Shown: positions 35,551-46,339 of the stretch, piece after piece | Numbering within the stretch: position 1 is the stretch's first letter | Layout of the letters: each line of letters begins with the position of its first letter | Assembly (NCBI GenBank): GCA_031763025.1 | Contig: JASSKH010000014.1 | Location: 13,377,022 to 13,441,021 of the forward strand | DNA from: Macrocystis pyrifera | Taxonomy: Eukaryota; Sar; Phaeophyceae; Laminariales; Laminariaceae | Length of the DNA: 64,000 nt | Reading direction: 5' to 3' | Notes under the pieces: model-generated | Database searches by the model: none | What the model saw: the letters and a program-made list of their open reading frames with translations, nothing else | What the model was told of the DNA's origin: nothing | Made by a program: the position numbers and the translations under genes

Positions 35551-37437
35551 TTGGGCGCGAATTTATACATGGTCTGCCAGTTTTCGCTCACGCTCGCGGC
35601 GCCATCCGCAATGGTTGGTACTCAACGATATACCACTCTTTATGGGTTTCTGTTCGCGTCGCGTCCCCCTTGCCCCTCATGCGCAAGTTTACCCACGTGC
35701 CGCGGCCTACCATCACCATCACACCTTCCACACCCTCCCCCCCCGCCTCAACCGTGCCCGCGCTCCCCGTCCACATCCCGCTCCTCTCCTCCAGCTTCGG
35801 CTTCCGTGGACGACAGCGAGAGCGACTGTGAGGGCGAAGATGCGCTGTGCATCACGGCTCTCAGAGTCCTTCTCTGCGAGATGGAGGGCACGACTAAGCG
35901 CTGGCTCTTCTCCACGAAAGAGCTGCGCGTGGTGTCGTTCCAGCTTTGCAATGGCTGCCGCAGGACCCTGCCCGTTCGAGTCAGAATCGGCAAGCACACG
36001 CCTCTATCTCTTTGGACCGCCCCGCACGCTACTGCCGAGGAGGAGGAGGAGGAGGAGGAGGAAGGCCGCCGAAGCGCGCCCTCCGGAAGGCGCGCTTCTT
36101 GCCATCGCCGACGCCACCGCCACCGCCGCCCCCGCCGCGTCGCGCGCGTCCTCGCGACGACGGTCGTGTGGGACCTCTCCTCAAAAGAAATCTCCTCCGC
36201 GAGAATATTCCTGAAAAATGCGGCGCTGTTAAGGTTCGGCTTCCGCTTCGACGAGCCCCTGCAGAAGGTATCCGGCTGGCCGAAGAATCTAACGTCCCTC
36301 GACCTGGGCGTTAGCTTTGGGCGCGATGTTTCGGGCATGACCTGGCCCAGCAACCTGCGCGAGTTGCGATTCGGCCCGTTGTTCAACCATTCGATCCGAG
36401 GTGTCGTGTGGCCGCCCCGCCTGCGGCGCCTGACCTTCGGCGCGGGCTTCAACAAACCGATCGATGGTGTTCGGTGGCCGGCATCCCTGAAGGTGCTTGA
36501 GTTCGGCCGTAAGTTCGACCAGTCCGTGATCGGGGCCGGGTCGGCGATGACATGGCCGCCGCAGCTGGAATCGCTGACATTCGGGTCGGACTTCAGTCAC
36601 AGCCTTCGGGCGCCGGCGGCGGTTGAGGGGGTGACGGAGGCGGCAGGAGCGTCAGTGGCATCGACGGCGGGAGCATCACCGGCAGGAGCACCAGATGCGG
36701 CAGCGGTGACGGTGGCGGCGGCGACTGACGGCACCTGGTGGCCGAACTCTCTCCGAACGTTGACGCTTGCGGAGGGGTACCGGGAACCGATAGACGACGT
36801 GGTTTGGCCGCCGGGACTCGAAGAGCTGAACCTGAGCTACATCATCGTGAGGGGTGCGGGGGGGACGCCTGGGTGCGCGATCACCTGGCCGAAGGGTCTC
36901 AGGCGGCTGAGAATAGACCTGGACTTCCACCAGTCAGTGGGGGAAGTGCCGCTTCCTGCGTCTCTTGAAGAGCTCGAGTTCGGCGACGGGTTTAGCCAAC
37001 CCGTGGATGGCGTTCTGTGGCCTCGAGGTCTGAGGGCGCTCTCCTTCGGCGCGTCATTTAACCAGGCCATCGAGCGAGCCACCTTCCCCGCGGGGCTGGA
37101 GAGTCTGGTGTTCGGCTGCCGCTTTAACCAGAGTGTGGAGCGCGTGGAGTGGCCGCGCTCGCTAAAAAGGCTCTTTTTCGCGGACCACTTCGATCGACCC
37201 GTCGCTCCCGCGTACACTCTCTGGCCGGACGGACTGGAGGAGCTGCGCTTCGGGCGGGCGTTCGACCAATCTCTGGACTGCGCGCGGTGGCCGACCAAGT
37301 TGAAGAAGCTAGTGCTCGGAAGGGGATTCAATCATCCCGTTTCGACCCTCAGGCTTCCGCCGGGGGCCTCGTCGAATTGGAACTCGGTGGGGGTTGTAAG
37401 CAGCCGCTGGAGGGTGTGTGTTGGCCCTGTGGGCTGA
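35551..37437 (+). CDS. Gene C: FNIP/leucine-rich-repeat protein
   Basis: A single open frame of 628 codons. The first ~230 residues are Pro/Ser-rich, then contain CITALRVLLCEMEGTTKRWL, an E9 run and an Arg-rich stretch. From about residue 230 to the end run at least 13 repeats of ~22 residues with the form L-x2-L-x-FG-x2-FN-x-P/S-I/V-x3-W-P-x2 (for example LRRLTFGAGFNKPIDGVRWP, LRALSFGASFNQAIERATFP). This is the FNIP repeat, a leucine-rich-repeat-like fold known from Dictyostelium, giant viruses and algae and thought to bind proteins. One repeat is broken by an Ala/Thr-rich insert (about residues 352-390). The true start may be a later Met (35611 or 35881). Near 37365 the repeat pattern jumps to another frame and ends at 37523 (next entry). 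Confidence 0.85.
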   Translation: MGANLYMVCQFSLTLAAPSAMVGTQRYTTLYGFLFASRPPCPSCASLPTCRGLPSPSHLPHPPPPPQPCPRSPSTSRSSPPASASVDDSESDCEGEDALCITALRVLLCEMEGTTKRWLFSTKELRVVSFQLCNGCRRTLPVRVRIGKHTPLSLWTAPHATAEEEEEEEEEGRRSAPSGRRASCHRRRHRHRRPRRVARVLATTVVWDLSSKEISSARIFLKNAALLRFGFRFDEPLQKVSGWPKNLTSLDLGVSFGRDVSGMTWPSNLRELRFGPLFNHSIRGVVWPPRLRRLTFGAGFNKPIDGVRWPASLKVLEFGRKFDQSVIGAGSAMTWPPQLESLTFGSDFSHSLRAPAAVEGVTEAAGASVASTAGASPAGAPDAAAVTVAAATDGTWWPNSLRTLTLAEGYREPIDDVVWPPGLEELNLSYIIVRGAGGTPGCAITWPKGLRRLRIDLDFHQSVGEVPLPASLEELEFGDGFSQPVDGVLWPRGLRALSFGASFNQAIERATFPAGLESLVFGCRFNQSVERVEWPRSLKRLFFADHFDRPVAPAYTLWPDGLEELRFGRAFDQSLDCARWPTKLKKLVLGRGFNHPVSTLRLPPGASSNWNSVGVVSSRWRVCVGPVG

Positions 37438-37523
37438 GAACGATCATGGTTGGCCGGGGGGCGACGGTGCCGCCCGCTGCCTGCCTGGGGCTGCCTGAGG
37501 GCTGCCGTGTGAGTCGGAGGTGA
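37366..37523 (+). CDS. Gene C C-terminal repeat in shifted frame
   Basis: Immediately after LRLPPG the next repeat, GGLVELELGGGCKQPLEGVC then WPCGLRTIMVGRG, reads in another frame and ends at a TGA at 37523. The switch falls at a run of five G in CCGCCGGGGGCC. One more G would keep the repeat register. Either a base is missing in the assembly, or this allele is frameshifted and ends early at 37437. The rest of the gene is clean. Confidence 0.6.
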
Positions 37524-37534
37524 CGCATCCGCTA

Positions 37535-37578
37535 CTGCTGCTGCTGCTGCTGCTGCTGCTGATGTTGATGTTGATGAC
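37535..37578 (+). repeat. (CTG)n then (ATGTTG)n just after gene C
   Basis: Eight or so CTG units followed by TGATGTTGATGTTGATG, in the 3' flank of gene C. Confidence 0.85.
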
Positions 37579-38020
37579 AACGGCAGCCCAAAATAGTGCT
37601 GAGGCATCCTAAGGTAGAAATGCTGATACTTTTCAGCCTAAAAACAATCTGATTGACGGACGGGGCACCTCAAGTGCCCCAACCTCTTGGCAATCTCATT
37701 TCGTTTTTTTGTGAACGTACCATGATGTATATTTGGTATCCCTACTATTAGTAGCCATCGGGGTTGTTCATCGAGTTGCAAACGTTTCCCGCGCATAGGT
37801 TTTGGTGTTTCGTTGCCCGTTTGCTGATACTCATGGTGGCATGCTAGCTACCCTGAAATATTGTCAAGGTTCCTCTAGCCACTGAATTTTCATCGAGGGG
37901 GCGTGTTAGAATTCTGGATTTCGAGGTCCATACAAATGTAACTGGGTAAGGTATAAATCTCCTCATCTCAGGAACCTGAGACAAATAGGCATATACCCCC
38001 CCCCCCCCGGAAATTAGATT

Positions 38021-38278
38021 AACTCATTGAAGCTGTCATCCAGATGCAAGTCCGCGTCACAAGCGGTTCTTGGTAGGATACAGCTCACCCTTCATGCGAC
38101 TCGCCGGACGCCCCACGGCGCTTCGCGCTTGGTGCAAGCAATGTCTGCCTGGTCGGTGAAAACCCGGCATGCTCCGTTCCGGCAATGTAGGGATGCGAGG
38201 GTCTATGGTCATACGACTACGGCCATGCATGATGATACTGAGTGAGTACACCCCCCCCCCCCCCCCCCCCCCCCCCCT
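38021..38278 (+). mobile_element. C-tailed retroposon, long copy
   Basis: Runs AACTCATTGAAGCTGTCATC, AGCTCACCCTTCATGCGACT, CGGCGCTTCGCGCTTGGTGC, TCTGCCTGGTCGGTGAAAAC, GGGATGCGAGGGTCTATGGT, CATACGACTACGGCCATGCA, then TGAGTACA and about 28 C. It parallels 50655-50923 and 51335-51679 base for base over most of its length. A shorter C run (37996-38008) lies just before it. Confidence 0.75.
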
Positions 38279-39359
38279 TTCATAACACGCCTCTGCTTCC
38301 CGGCATCATTCAACTGAATATGGTGGGAGGCATCAGTCTGTGGGGCAGGGGGCGGGGGCGGCGGCGTGGTGTCTTATGCTTTTCTTGATCGAGGAGTGCC
38401 GGCGGGCGGTGGATTTAGCCGCACGTGCGCACGGGATGTGGCAGCGATGTGGTGATGCCCTTGCGCATGCGATGTTGTGTCAGCGCTGGTATGTGGAAGT
38501 ATGTGTAAGAGATGTTACCGACGGGCGTGTGTGTGCCAAATTCTAAGGGGAAATATTGGGCGAGGGATGCCCCGCAAGTCTGTATTTTGGTGTTGCACAA
38601 ACGACCGGATTGTGCAGTGGGCGTGAAACGATGCCTCGGGTGGAGATCTGTCTTTTTTTTGTGTAACGTTTTTGAAATCGAGCTTGCAAAATCGCCCGTG
38701 CGTGCGTGCGTGCGTGCGTGCCTGCAGACAGGTGCTTAAGTGTACATGTGTGAAACGTTTTTTGGTGTGCTGGCTGGCGTGCGCAAGCGCGCAAACAGGC
38801 TTTGTCCGTAGTGCGCTGGTCGTTGTAGATGTAACCGGTGCTAAGCTGCTTCGAGGTTGAACGCGGCTACTGTTGTGATAGTGGAAGCAACGTGCTTGTT
38901 GGTAGAGGTGGAAGTCTGTTGCAGCAACAGTCAGTGGCTTGTATGTATGCAGCTGCTGAAGTTTCGGTGGATGTAAGGCAGTAAGGACCAAGTCTTGTTG
39001 GGGTTTCCAATCTTCTTGCGTGATGTAGCCGAGGATGCCAGGCCGCCGTAGGTTTAAGTAGGGTGACAAAACCCGGGGGGGGGGCGTGTGAACGGAGTGG
39101 GGAAATGAGAGGAATAACTCTTCCTTGGCGACTGAACTCTAGTTTAGCGCTCATGCCGTAGTGCTGCCGCAGCAGGGAAACCCTGTCTGTGGAGTGTACC
39201 CGCGGGAGACGACGTCAAGCGCGAATGTGAGAAGTTGCAGAGGTCTGCGAGATAGCTTTGTGTTATATTCAGGGAGAAATGCGTGGTTATAGATATCAAA
39301 ACCCGTGATCGTACGCCGCCCCTGGTAGGCAGCGCCTATTTGTAAAGCGATCATCGTGT

Positions 39360-39660
39360 AGACGGATGCGCGTGATATTCTTCGGAGAAGAGATAGCAGG
39401 CATGTATGTTCAGTCTGTCTGTGATAAAAGGCGCGTAGATGCGCGAGGTTTGTATATGCCGTCATGCAGCGCCAATGAACGCCATAAGCGTGCTGTGTCC
39501 CTGTGTACCCTTTCGTCCGCGAGAGATGATGCGTGGGTACGGGAGATGCGGATGTATTGTACAGTAACGCAGTGCCAATTAACGGTGTTGGTGTGCTTTG
39601 TCCAGGTGTACCCCTTTTTTCTAGAGTTGTTTGGACGCTTGCACGAGCGGGTTGGCACAC
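39360..39660. repeat. Degenerate ~110-bp tandem repeat
   Basis: GCAGCGCCAATGAACGCC...GTGTCCCTGTGTACCCTT near 39465-39515 resembles GCAGTGCCAATTAACGGTG...TTTGTCCAGGTGTACCCCTT near 39570-39620, with similar sequence upstream of each. Confidence 0.5.
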
Positions 39661-39789
39661 ACGTACCAGCTGCTGCTCATTGGCGCGTGGATCGAACAGG
39701 CGTTCATCTAGCGTTGTAGCATGAGGAGTGCGTCCTTGGCGAACGGCCACCACAAGGGAGTATCACACGCGACGAGGAAACCGTTACGC

Positions 39790-40370
39790 TATCTATGTTT
39801 CAAACCTAAAGTGATACGTACACGGTGGGTACTCAGCCGACTATCCCTGTACTTCAGGCTGTTAAGTGGTGCGGGCAGTACCTGGTGAGTGTTTTTGTGG
39901 GTAACCCCTGTATTTCAGACCTCAAGTGATGTTGTATCTGGTGGGTATTTAGTGCGCAAATGCCGATATTTCAGGCGTTAGGTGATACCCGGCGGGTGTA
40001 TAGTTGGGCAATGCCTGTGTTTCAGACGTCGAAGTGATACGAGATCTGATAAAGTTTTTGTGTTGTAGTGGATAAATCCCATGTTTCAGACTTAATACGG
40101 GATACTGGTACCAGGTGGGTGTTTCCATAGGCAATCCCTACGTTTCAGATATTTAGTGATGCGGTGTCTGGTGAGCAATTTAGTGGGTAACCCCTGTATT
40201 TTGGATCTTGAGTGTTACCTGGTAGATCAGCTATTTCTGTCGGCAATCGTTACATGTCAGACAATAAGTGATATCTGGTGGGTACTTGACGGGCAATCCC
40301 AATTTTTTCAGACGTGGAGTGATACCGTACGTGGGTATTTAGTGAAGAATCCCTAGACTTTGGTGAGTGT
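39790..40370 (+). repeat. Minisatellite, ~56-60-bp unit, about 10 copies
   Basis: Units run AGTGATACC...TGGTGGGTATTTAGTG, GGCAATCCCTGTATTTCAGA, C.T.. and restart near 39810, 39866, 39924, 39980, 40030, 40093, 40154, 40210, 40267 and 40317. Unit length and sequence have drifted, so the array is old. Confidence 0.8.
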
Positions 40371-40559
40371 TTGTTTTGCAAAAATTGTGTGCTCGATTCA
40401 ATGAAAAACTTTGATACAAAACACATAACGCAAACAATTTGCACGCGAAAAAGTGGGCTACTCCTCCTGTACCCGAAAACGTCTCACTCAACAATGATGG
40501 GTAGCGCCTTCGCAGGGTGCTCGAGTTTTGCTCGGCACAGAGCCATATCGCGGTAGCGG

Positions 40560-40790
40560 GAGAACTGTTCACAGATCGGACAGACATATCATGTACAGAT
40601 AGATCATGAACTAGTTCTTTAAGTTTGTAGATACATCCCTGATCCGTATTATCCGGTTCATGTTGCCGGTTCGGCGCGTGCACAAACCTGCATGATCCAG
40701 CACATATTTCCTGGGTTGGATCTGTACTGTACAGATCCTGCACAACTTTTGGATCTGTAATGTACAGATCCTACACAACGTCTACAGTAC
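40560..40790 (-). repeat. GATC-rich dispersed repeat, copy 1
   Basis: Contains ACAGATAGATCATGAACTAG, TTGGATCTGTACTGTACAGATCC and TTTCCTGGGTTGGATC. It matches in reverse the block at 53320-53540 (GGATCTGTAGGGTACAGATC, CAACCCAGGAAACATG). Confidence 0.55.
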
Positions 40791-40960
40791 AATGCTGGGC
40801 AAAAATAAAAGGAACGCTTTGGTATCATTTTTAGTATATAAACGGTCCTTATAATTCCGTCCAGACTGATATATCATTACTGCAGGTTAGGATCTATTGT
40901 AGACTGCTTATCCGATCTATCCAACGGACATAATAACATCAGAAAAAAACACAAAATTGC

Positions 40961-41076
40961 TATTTCGGGGGACCATAGTAAATAGGACCAAATATTGTTA
41001 TAATAGTAAAAATAGTGAAATATGTAAGTTTTTGTGTGTACCGTAGGTCCTATTTACTATATGGCCCTCCGTAATA
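40961..41076. mobile_element. Palindromic MITE, family 1, copy 5
   Basis: TATTTCGGGGGACCATAG at the left and CTATATGGCCCTCCGTAATA at the right, family middle in reversed orientation. It abuts the family 2 MITE that follows. Confidence 0.75.
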
Positions 41077-41166
41077 ACCCTTTGATGACCGCAGTCTCGT
41101 TTCTTGAGACATGGAATTTGCGGGATTTGTCCCCAAAACGGGACTGCAGTTTGCCTTGAAAGGGCC
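41076..41166. mobile_element. MITE family 2 copy
   Basis: AACCCTTTGATGACCGCAGT ... TTTGTCCCCAAAACGGGACT GCAGTTTGCCTTGAAAGGGCC. The two arms are imperfect reverse complements, as in 16093-16186. Directly adjacent to MITE family 1 copy 5. Confidence 0.5.
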
Positions 41167-41315
41167 ATCGCGTTTCCTCAGATTCTTCACTTTCGGACAG
41201 GTCTACACTATTAGTATGCCCCCCACACAGTTTTGGAGAAGATATGTAGGCCTAAACGCCGATGAAACCATCCCATAATAGCCCACAGTAGGCATACCCA
41301 TGAAACCATATTGTT

Positions 41316-41423
41316 CTTACGGGGGACCATAGTAAATAGGACCTACGGTACACACAAAAAACTGCATATTTTACTATTTTTACTGATAATATTTGGTCAT
41401 ATTTACTATGGTCCCCCGTAATA
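41316..41423. mobile_element. Palindromic MITE, family 1, copy 6
   Basis: CTTACGGGGGACCATAGTAA at the left and TTACTATGGTCCCCCGTAATA at the right, middle with TACACACAAAAAACTG. One of the best-kept copies. Confidence 0.8.
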
Positions 41424-41639
41424 AAAAAACACGCTAATAGTGGAATGTCCAGCGATACTAGGTTGATTAATTTATTTAGGACTTCACCTCCATTTCGACG
41501 GGACAAATCACTTGGGGATTTACTAAACCTATGTCTGTGTTTCTAAAAAAAGGGATCAAGGAGTCCAATCAGTCAGAAAATATTTGGGGACAAAAAATTG
41601 CTGCCTCTTATCATCGTAGCAGGCATCTTCCAACGATAA

Positions 41640-41830
41640 TGGGCAGTTCCGACGCCTGCTCGTATGTTGCAGAGGCCCCTCACTTGATTATAGTATAGAA
41701 CTTCTCTATCCCACCAAGCTGGCTAAACATAATTTGAAATTGAGTCTGTTTTTTCAGGCTCCTCACGTGGTTGTTGTAGTACAGGAGCTCTCTATCCCAC
41801 CCAAGCTGACAAAAACGTAATTCAAGATAA
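41640..41830. repeat. Degenerate ~90-bp direct repeat
   Basis: GGCCCCTCACTTGAT...CTTCTCTATCCCACCAAGCTGG recurs as GGCTCCTCACGTGGT...CTCTCTATCCCACCCAAGCTGA. Related GAGGCTCC/TCACTTGA motifs recur at 42136, 43302 and 44573, suggesting a scattered family. Confidence 0.45.
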
Positions 41831-42837
41831 GAAACGATCTCTTGGTCGAGGCGTACAAGGCATGCCTCGGTGTAAAACGAAAGTGGCATGTTCGAACGAT
41901 ACTGCGGCCAAAAAAAAAAAAGCGCTACGAGACTACCTCTATCGTAGCGCGTACCTCCCTCGGTCGAAGAACTCCTTCAGTCACAATAAATAACGCCCCC
42001 ACAGCACGTGCTACCTCTCTAACGCACGCAGCAGGCGTCGCTGCTCTAGCTCTCCGAGACGGCTTCCGCGTTGCCGAGTCTAACCACGGACGAATGCTAC
42101 CGGTGGTGTATGGGGTTGGGCACTTTTTTCAAGTTCCTGAGGCTCCAAACCTTCCTCACTTGAGGAGCTCACATAGTATCTCTTCTCGTATCTTACCCCC
42201 CCAAAAAAATGTGTTTTTTTCTTTAGAAAAAAAGTGCAGACCTGTGTAGTAACCCTATGAGGCAGTTCTTGACCCCTTGGCTTATACCGGTAGATATCTG
42301 TCTGTAACGAAAGCAATAAAGAACAAGAAAAAAAGTTTTTGGCAGTTCCTCATTGCCCTTAAGCTGCCCCGTCAGTCATTACGATAACGATAATAAATAA
42401 CCAAAAAAATTAAGAATCTCGACTTGCCAAAATGCCAAACGGCCATATTTCGGCCAAAATACGTTGCCTGGTACTCCCGATCGTGTAACGAGCCCATGGC
42501 TACTTCGTGAGGGTCCGTGAGGTAGCCAAACATGTGGTTGATGGTTGCGTCACGCGGTGGCCACAGCGCACCGAGAAATCTCGAGCATCGAAAGCTCGGA
42601 GGGGAGTGCCCCTTCTTTCGTGAGGCGCATACAGCGGACGCGAACAATCAAACTAACGAACGAACGAAGCTTCTTTTTAAGTCCGTGGTGGTGTTTACTG
42701 GTTTGAGTTACATTATTTTCTGCGCCATGTCTCTCGAAGGAATGAACGGCAACGATTGGCGGTGGCCCTTAAAAACTGAGGTGTATATCCGGGTCTCTTG
42801 TCTGCACAAACAGGCTAACGACGATTAGGAGTCTGAT

Positions 42838-43265
42838 TATGAAGCTGACAGTGATGATAATGATGATGATGATGATTATGATAGTGATGATGATGTCGAT
42901 GGTGATAATGATGAAGTCGGTGATGGTGGGGATAAAGTATGATGGTGATGATGGTGATATTAATGATGGTGACTATAACAATAATTATTGTGATGATGAT
43001 GATAAAGATGATCATGATCGTGGTGACGATGATGGTGATTATTGTGATGATAGTGATGATAAATGAGGATGGTGCGGTAATGGTGTGTATGAATACGGTG
43101 ACGATGCAGATGATGCTGATGATGAACGATGGTGGCGATAATGATGCCTATGACGATGATAATGATGGTGATGATGAATGAGGATATTGTTGGCGACGAT
43201 TATGATGATCAGATTATGATGATGGTGACGGTGGTGGTGCTGATGATAAATGAGGATGGTGGTAA
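42838..43265 (+). repeat. (GATGAT/GATGGT)n satellite
   Basis: Long run of GATGATGATGATG units with interspersed GGT and AAT. It opens frames such as MMMMMIMIVMM on one strand and His-rich frames on the other, which are not genes. A second array of the same kind is at 43550-43750. Confidence 0.85.
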
Positions 43266-43549
43266 TGAGCCGTTCTACGATAGAGGTTCACCCTTAATTT
43301 TCTGAGGCTCCTCACTTGACCTTAAGGAGCTCCACACCTCACCCCAAAACTGACTTCAGCAAGAATCAAGTTGCATCTCGATGAATATAATACCATGGCC
43401 CGAGTATGCAGTTATGTCATTTTTCGAATCGAGATTGGTATTCCTACGATTTTGGGTTAAGGAGCCCTGTCATTCAGAAAAAAAATAGCGGAAACGTGCT
43501 ACCTCGATCGTAGAACGCGTCTAAATGGTGAGTACCGGTATATGTTTAT

Positions 43550-43750
43550 GGAGACGGTGATGACGATCATGAGGATGGTGACGATAAATGAGGATGGTGA
43601 TAATGGCGATTACGATTGTGGTGACGATTATTATTGCTTTATGTTGATGAATAAGGATGGCCATAAAGATGGTTATGATCATGGTGACGATTAGTGAGGA
43701 TGGCGATAATGATAATGATGATTCTGATAACGGTGACGGTGACGATGATG
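43550..43750 (+). repeat. (GATGAT/GGTGA)n satellite, second array
   Basis: Same unit type as 42838-43265, separated from it by about 285 bp of unrelated sequence. Confidence 0.75.
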
Positions 43751-43967
43751 CACGTGCTACGATAAGTGTAGCATGTTCTGGTCAGAACCTTCCCGGCTGC
43801 CGAGGCCCCTGAACCGAGGAAACAACCTGGTACCCAACATCGTTGGAATACCACTATTATTAATAACTTTCATGGTGTGTTTTACGTGATGTTCGTTGAA
43901 AACCTACGTAGTCGATCATGTCGCGCTTTCATTTTACCTGAAAGTCAGTTCTTGAGTGGGGTATGGA

Positions 43968-44160
43968 GAGCTACAGTATTAGAGCTAGGAGCCCCAGGAC
44001 CTTTGCTTCGATGGAGACACATTTCGTCCTTATAAAAAACAGAATGGCGGAGCTCCTCAAGGAGCTACAGTATCAGAGCTATTAACAGGAGCCCCAGGAC
44101 CTTTGCTTCGATGGAGACACATTTCGTCCTTAAAAAAAACAGAATGGCGGAGGTCCTTAA
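43968..44160 (+). repeat. 94-bp tandem duplication
   Basis: GAGCTACAGTATTAGAGCTA followed by GGAGCCCCAGGACCTTTGCT and ATGGAGACACATTTCGTCCT appears at 43968 and again at 44062, nearly identical. Confidence 0.85.
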
Positions 44161-45079
44161 CCCCAAAACCGTCGGAAAGCCATTCTTCTTTTTCGCGAAA
44201 TGACTCTTGTGCCAGCATACTTCAAGGCCATTGGATTGTTTTTTCATGTATGCCAAAGCATAGGCTGATTGCCTAGTAAGAAAGGGGTACTATGGGGGCA
44301 AGCCCGACTAATGCAATGCAGGTTGAGCTAGACGCCTTCAGTCATTCACAGAGCTTGACGTCTCCTATCTTGATGTTCCCGCGCTTCTGTAGTCAGAGAG
44401 TCCTGAGCAACACGGGCGCTGATCATAGCTTTTTCGCTTGTCTTGTTTCATCAGGAAAACACGCCACCTCAACAACAGAGGGGAAACGGGAATACCACGG
44501 CTACCATGACAAAATACTCATCGGGTTGAACTTTCAGTTTTGTACAAAAAACCTGTTTTAGGGTGAGGTATGCGGCTCCTTAAGTGAGTGAGCTAAGGGC
44601 CTCCGAAAACAAATGGTGCACCTTTACTGTATGGCATGCGTCCCAGAAAAGGTACGAGCACCTCTTTCGTCGCGTGTGTAATGGTGAGGATCGTCGCGAT
44701 GATGACGATCGTGATGAGGACAATCATGATTACTATGATGCGAATGGTGGTGTGACTACACTGTCATGGCGATGGTGATGCAGCCGCTGCTACGTACAGC
44801 AGTTTGCTAGAGGCGGCGTGCCATCTCGACGTAGCTGACGTTTGAAATAAGTAGAAAATTTCAAAAGTATGTATAGCAGTAAATTATTGCACCTATTATT
44901 GATAGCGGTTACCTGAACAAACAGGCATGGGAAACGCCCCCCATTTCCCCCTCCTGATTCGACGACGCCTATCTTGCTGCAAAAACAGCGCCGAGTCAAA
45001 AACAAATCAACAGAGACGGTGCCCTTAAAACAAAACCCCAGCCTCCCGTACCCACCCACGCATCCTCCTCCTCCCCCTG

Positions 45080-45135
45080 GTCATACGACTACGGTCATGC
45101 ATGATATCGAGCACCCCTCCCCCCCCCCTCCCGCG
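45080..45135 (+). mobile_element. C-tailed retroposon fragment
   Basis: GGTCATACGACTACGGTCAT, GCATGATATCGAGCAC then CCCTCCCCCCCCCC. Only the last ~45 bases of the family and its tail remain. Confidence 0.6.
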
Positions 45136-45499
45136 CCGGTTCCGAAAAGGACGAAGACAAGGACGGGACGGGCAAAAACAGCGCCGAAAAAAGAAAACAT
45201 GAACAGCGGCGGTGTCCCTAAAATAATCAAGGGCCGCTTTACAGAGAGCGGTATACCGTGGCAGAAAACGGTATCTCCGTTATTGGTGTGTTGGGCCTTG
45301 AGCTGATTTCCTGCCGTCAACTGGCGTAGGAACCACCTGTATACCGTTTTTAAATCGGCAATGTTGACATAAGGCAATTTTGACATCAAGACGGAGAAAC
45401 GCTTTGGGACTTCCCGAGCAGGCACCCTACGTAAAAAAAAACTAGGGAATTTATCTATGCTTTTTTTTCTACACGCCGAATGCCTGCCGCTGCTATCGT

Positions 45500-45840
45500 C
45501 GTCGTTATCGATATCGATATTAAGGTCCCTACATTTACCGTTCTTGATCTAATTACCGATATCAACTCGTATACCAGGTATATATCGATATAACTATCGA
45601 TATCAACTCGTACGTATCGATATCAATATCGTGATCAGTACATGTATCGGTATAACTATCGTTGTTGACAACATTGTCCTTTCCGATATTGATACCAAAA
45701 TCCCTATATTTATCGTTTTCGATAAATTTATCGATATCAACTCGCATATGTATCGATATCGATATCGTGATCAATGCACTGATCGATATTTACTATCGTT
45801 GTCGATATCATTGTCTTCTCCGATATCGTTGCCGACAAAA
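45500..45840. repeat. ATCGATATC-rich palindromic stretch
   Basis: Repeated TATCGATATC, AACTCGTA and TCGATATCAACTCGTA words with both spacing and sequence drifting. Almost every word is self-complementary. No coding signal. Confidence 0.7.
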
Positions 45841-46001
45841 ACCGATAGTCTAGGGACGATTTGCCGAGTGCAAAATGAGATTTCGGCTCTATCATCTACA
45901 GTACTGGCAGTACACAGCGGTACAGCAGAACCACCCTACACTATACTCCCTATATACCACACGAGTATAATACGAGGAACACCGCTTTGGGGAACAGCAC
46001 A

Positions 46002-46020
46002 AAAAAAAAAAAAAAAAAAA
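46002..46020 (+). repeat. Poly-A run
   Basis: About 19 A in an A-rich stretch (46000-46240). No gene end or element boundary recognised beside it. Confidence 0.8.
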
Positions 46021-46339
46021 CCCGAAAAGCCAAAAACAGAGTGCACGAAAACGTTTTCGTAAAAAGCAAAAAAGGCACCGGTAATACACGTACGAATGCA
46101 GGCAGCAGGCAAGAAAAAACAAAAAACGAGACAAAAAGCAAAACGGTAGGAAGGAAGGACCTTAAAAAAAGCCCTCTTAAGTAGGAACAACACAGAAACA
46201 AGGACAACAACGAAAAAAACGACAAAAAAAAAAGAGCAGAAAAACAATACACACGGGTTGAGCACGATGCGAGTCAGCTGCTCGCGCTTCTTTTCAGCCG
46301 CGCACGCGTCCAAACGCGCGAGCGATTAGCAGCACCATG

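Noticed and set aside
38190-38235. Similarity of GTCTATGGTCATACGAC in the C-tailed family to the 5' end of 5S rRNA
   Set aside because: Only about 20 bases match and no A-box/C-box region of 5S follows, so a 5S-derived SINE3 assignment is not supported.
42372-42647. Minus-strand frame reading RDATINHMFGYLTDPHEV
   Set aside because: Reads like protein, but no acceptor/donor pair or neighbouring exon could be found.
42838-43266. Met/Asp-rich open frames
   Set aside because: Products of the GAT/GGT satellite, open in several frames at once.
45936-46313. Phe-rich minus-strand frames resembling membrane proteins
   Set aside because: They come from A-rich runs (46000-46240) and lack any start context, domain or neighbour.
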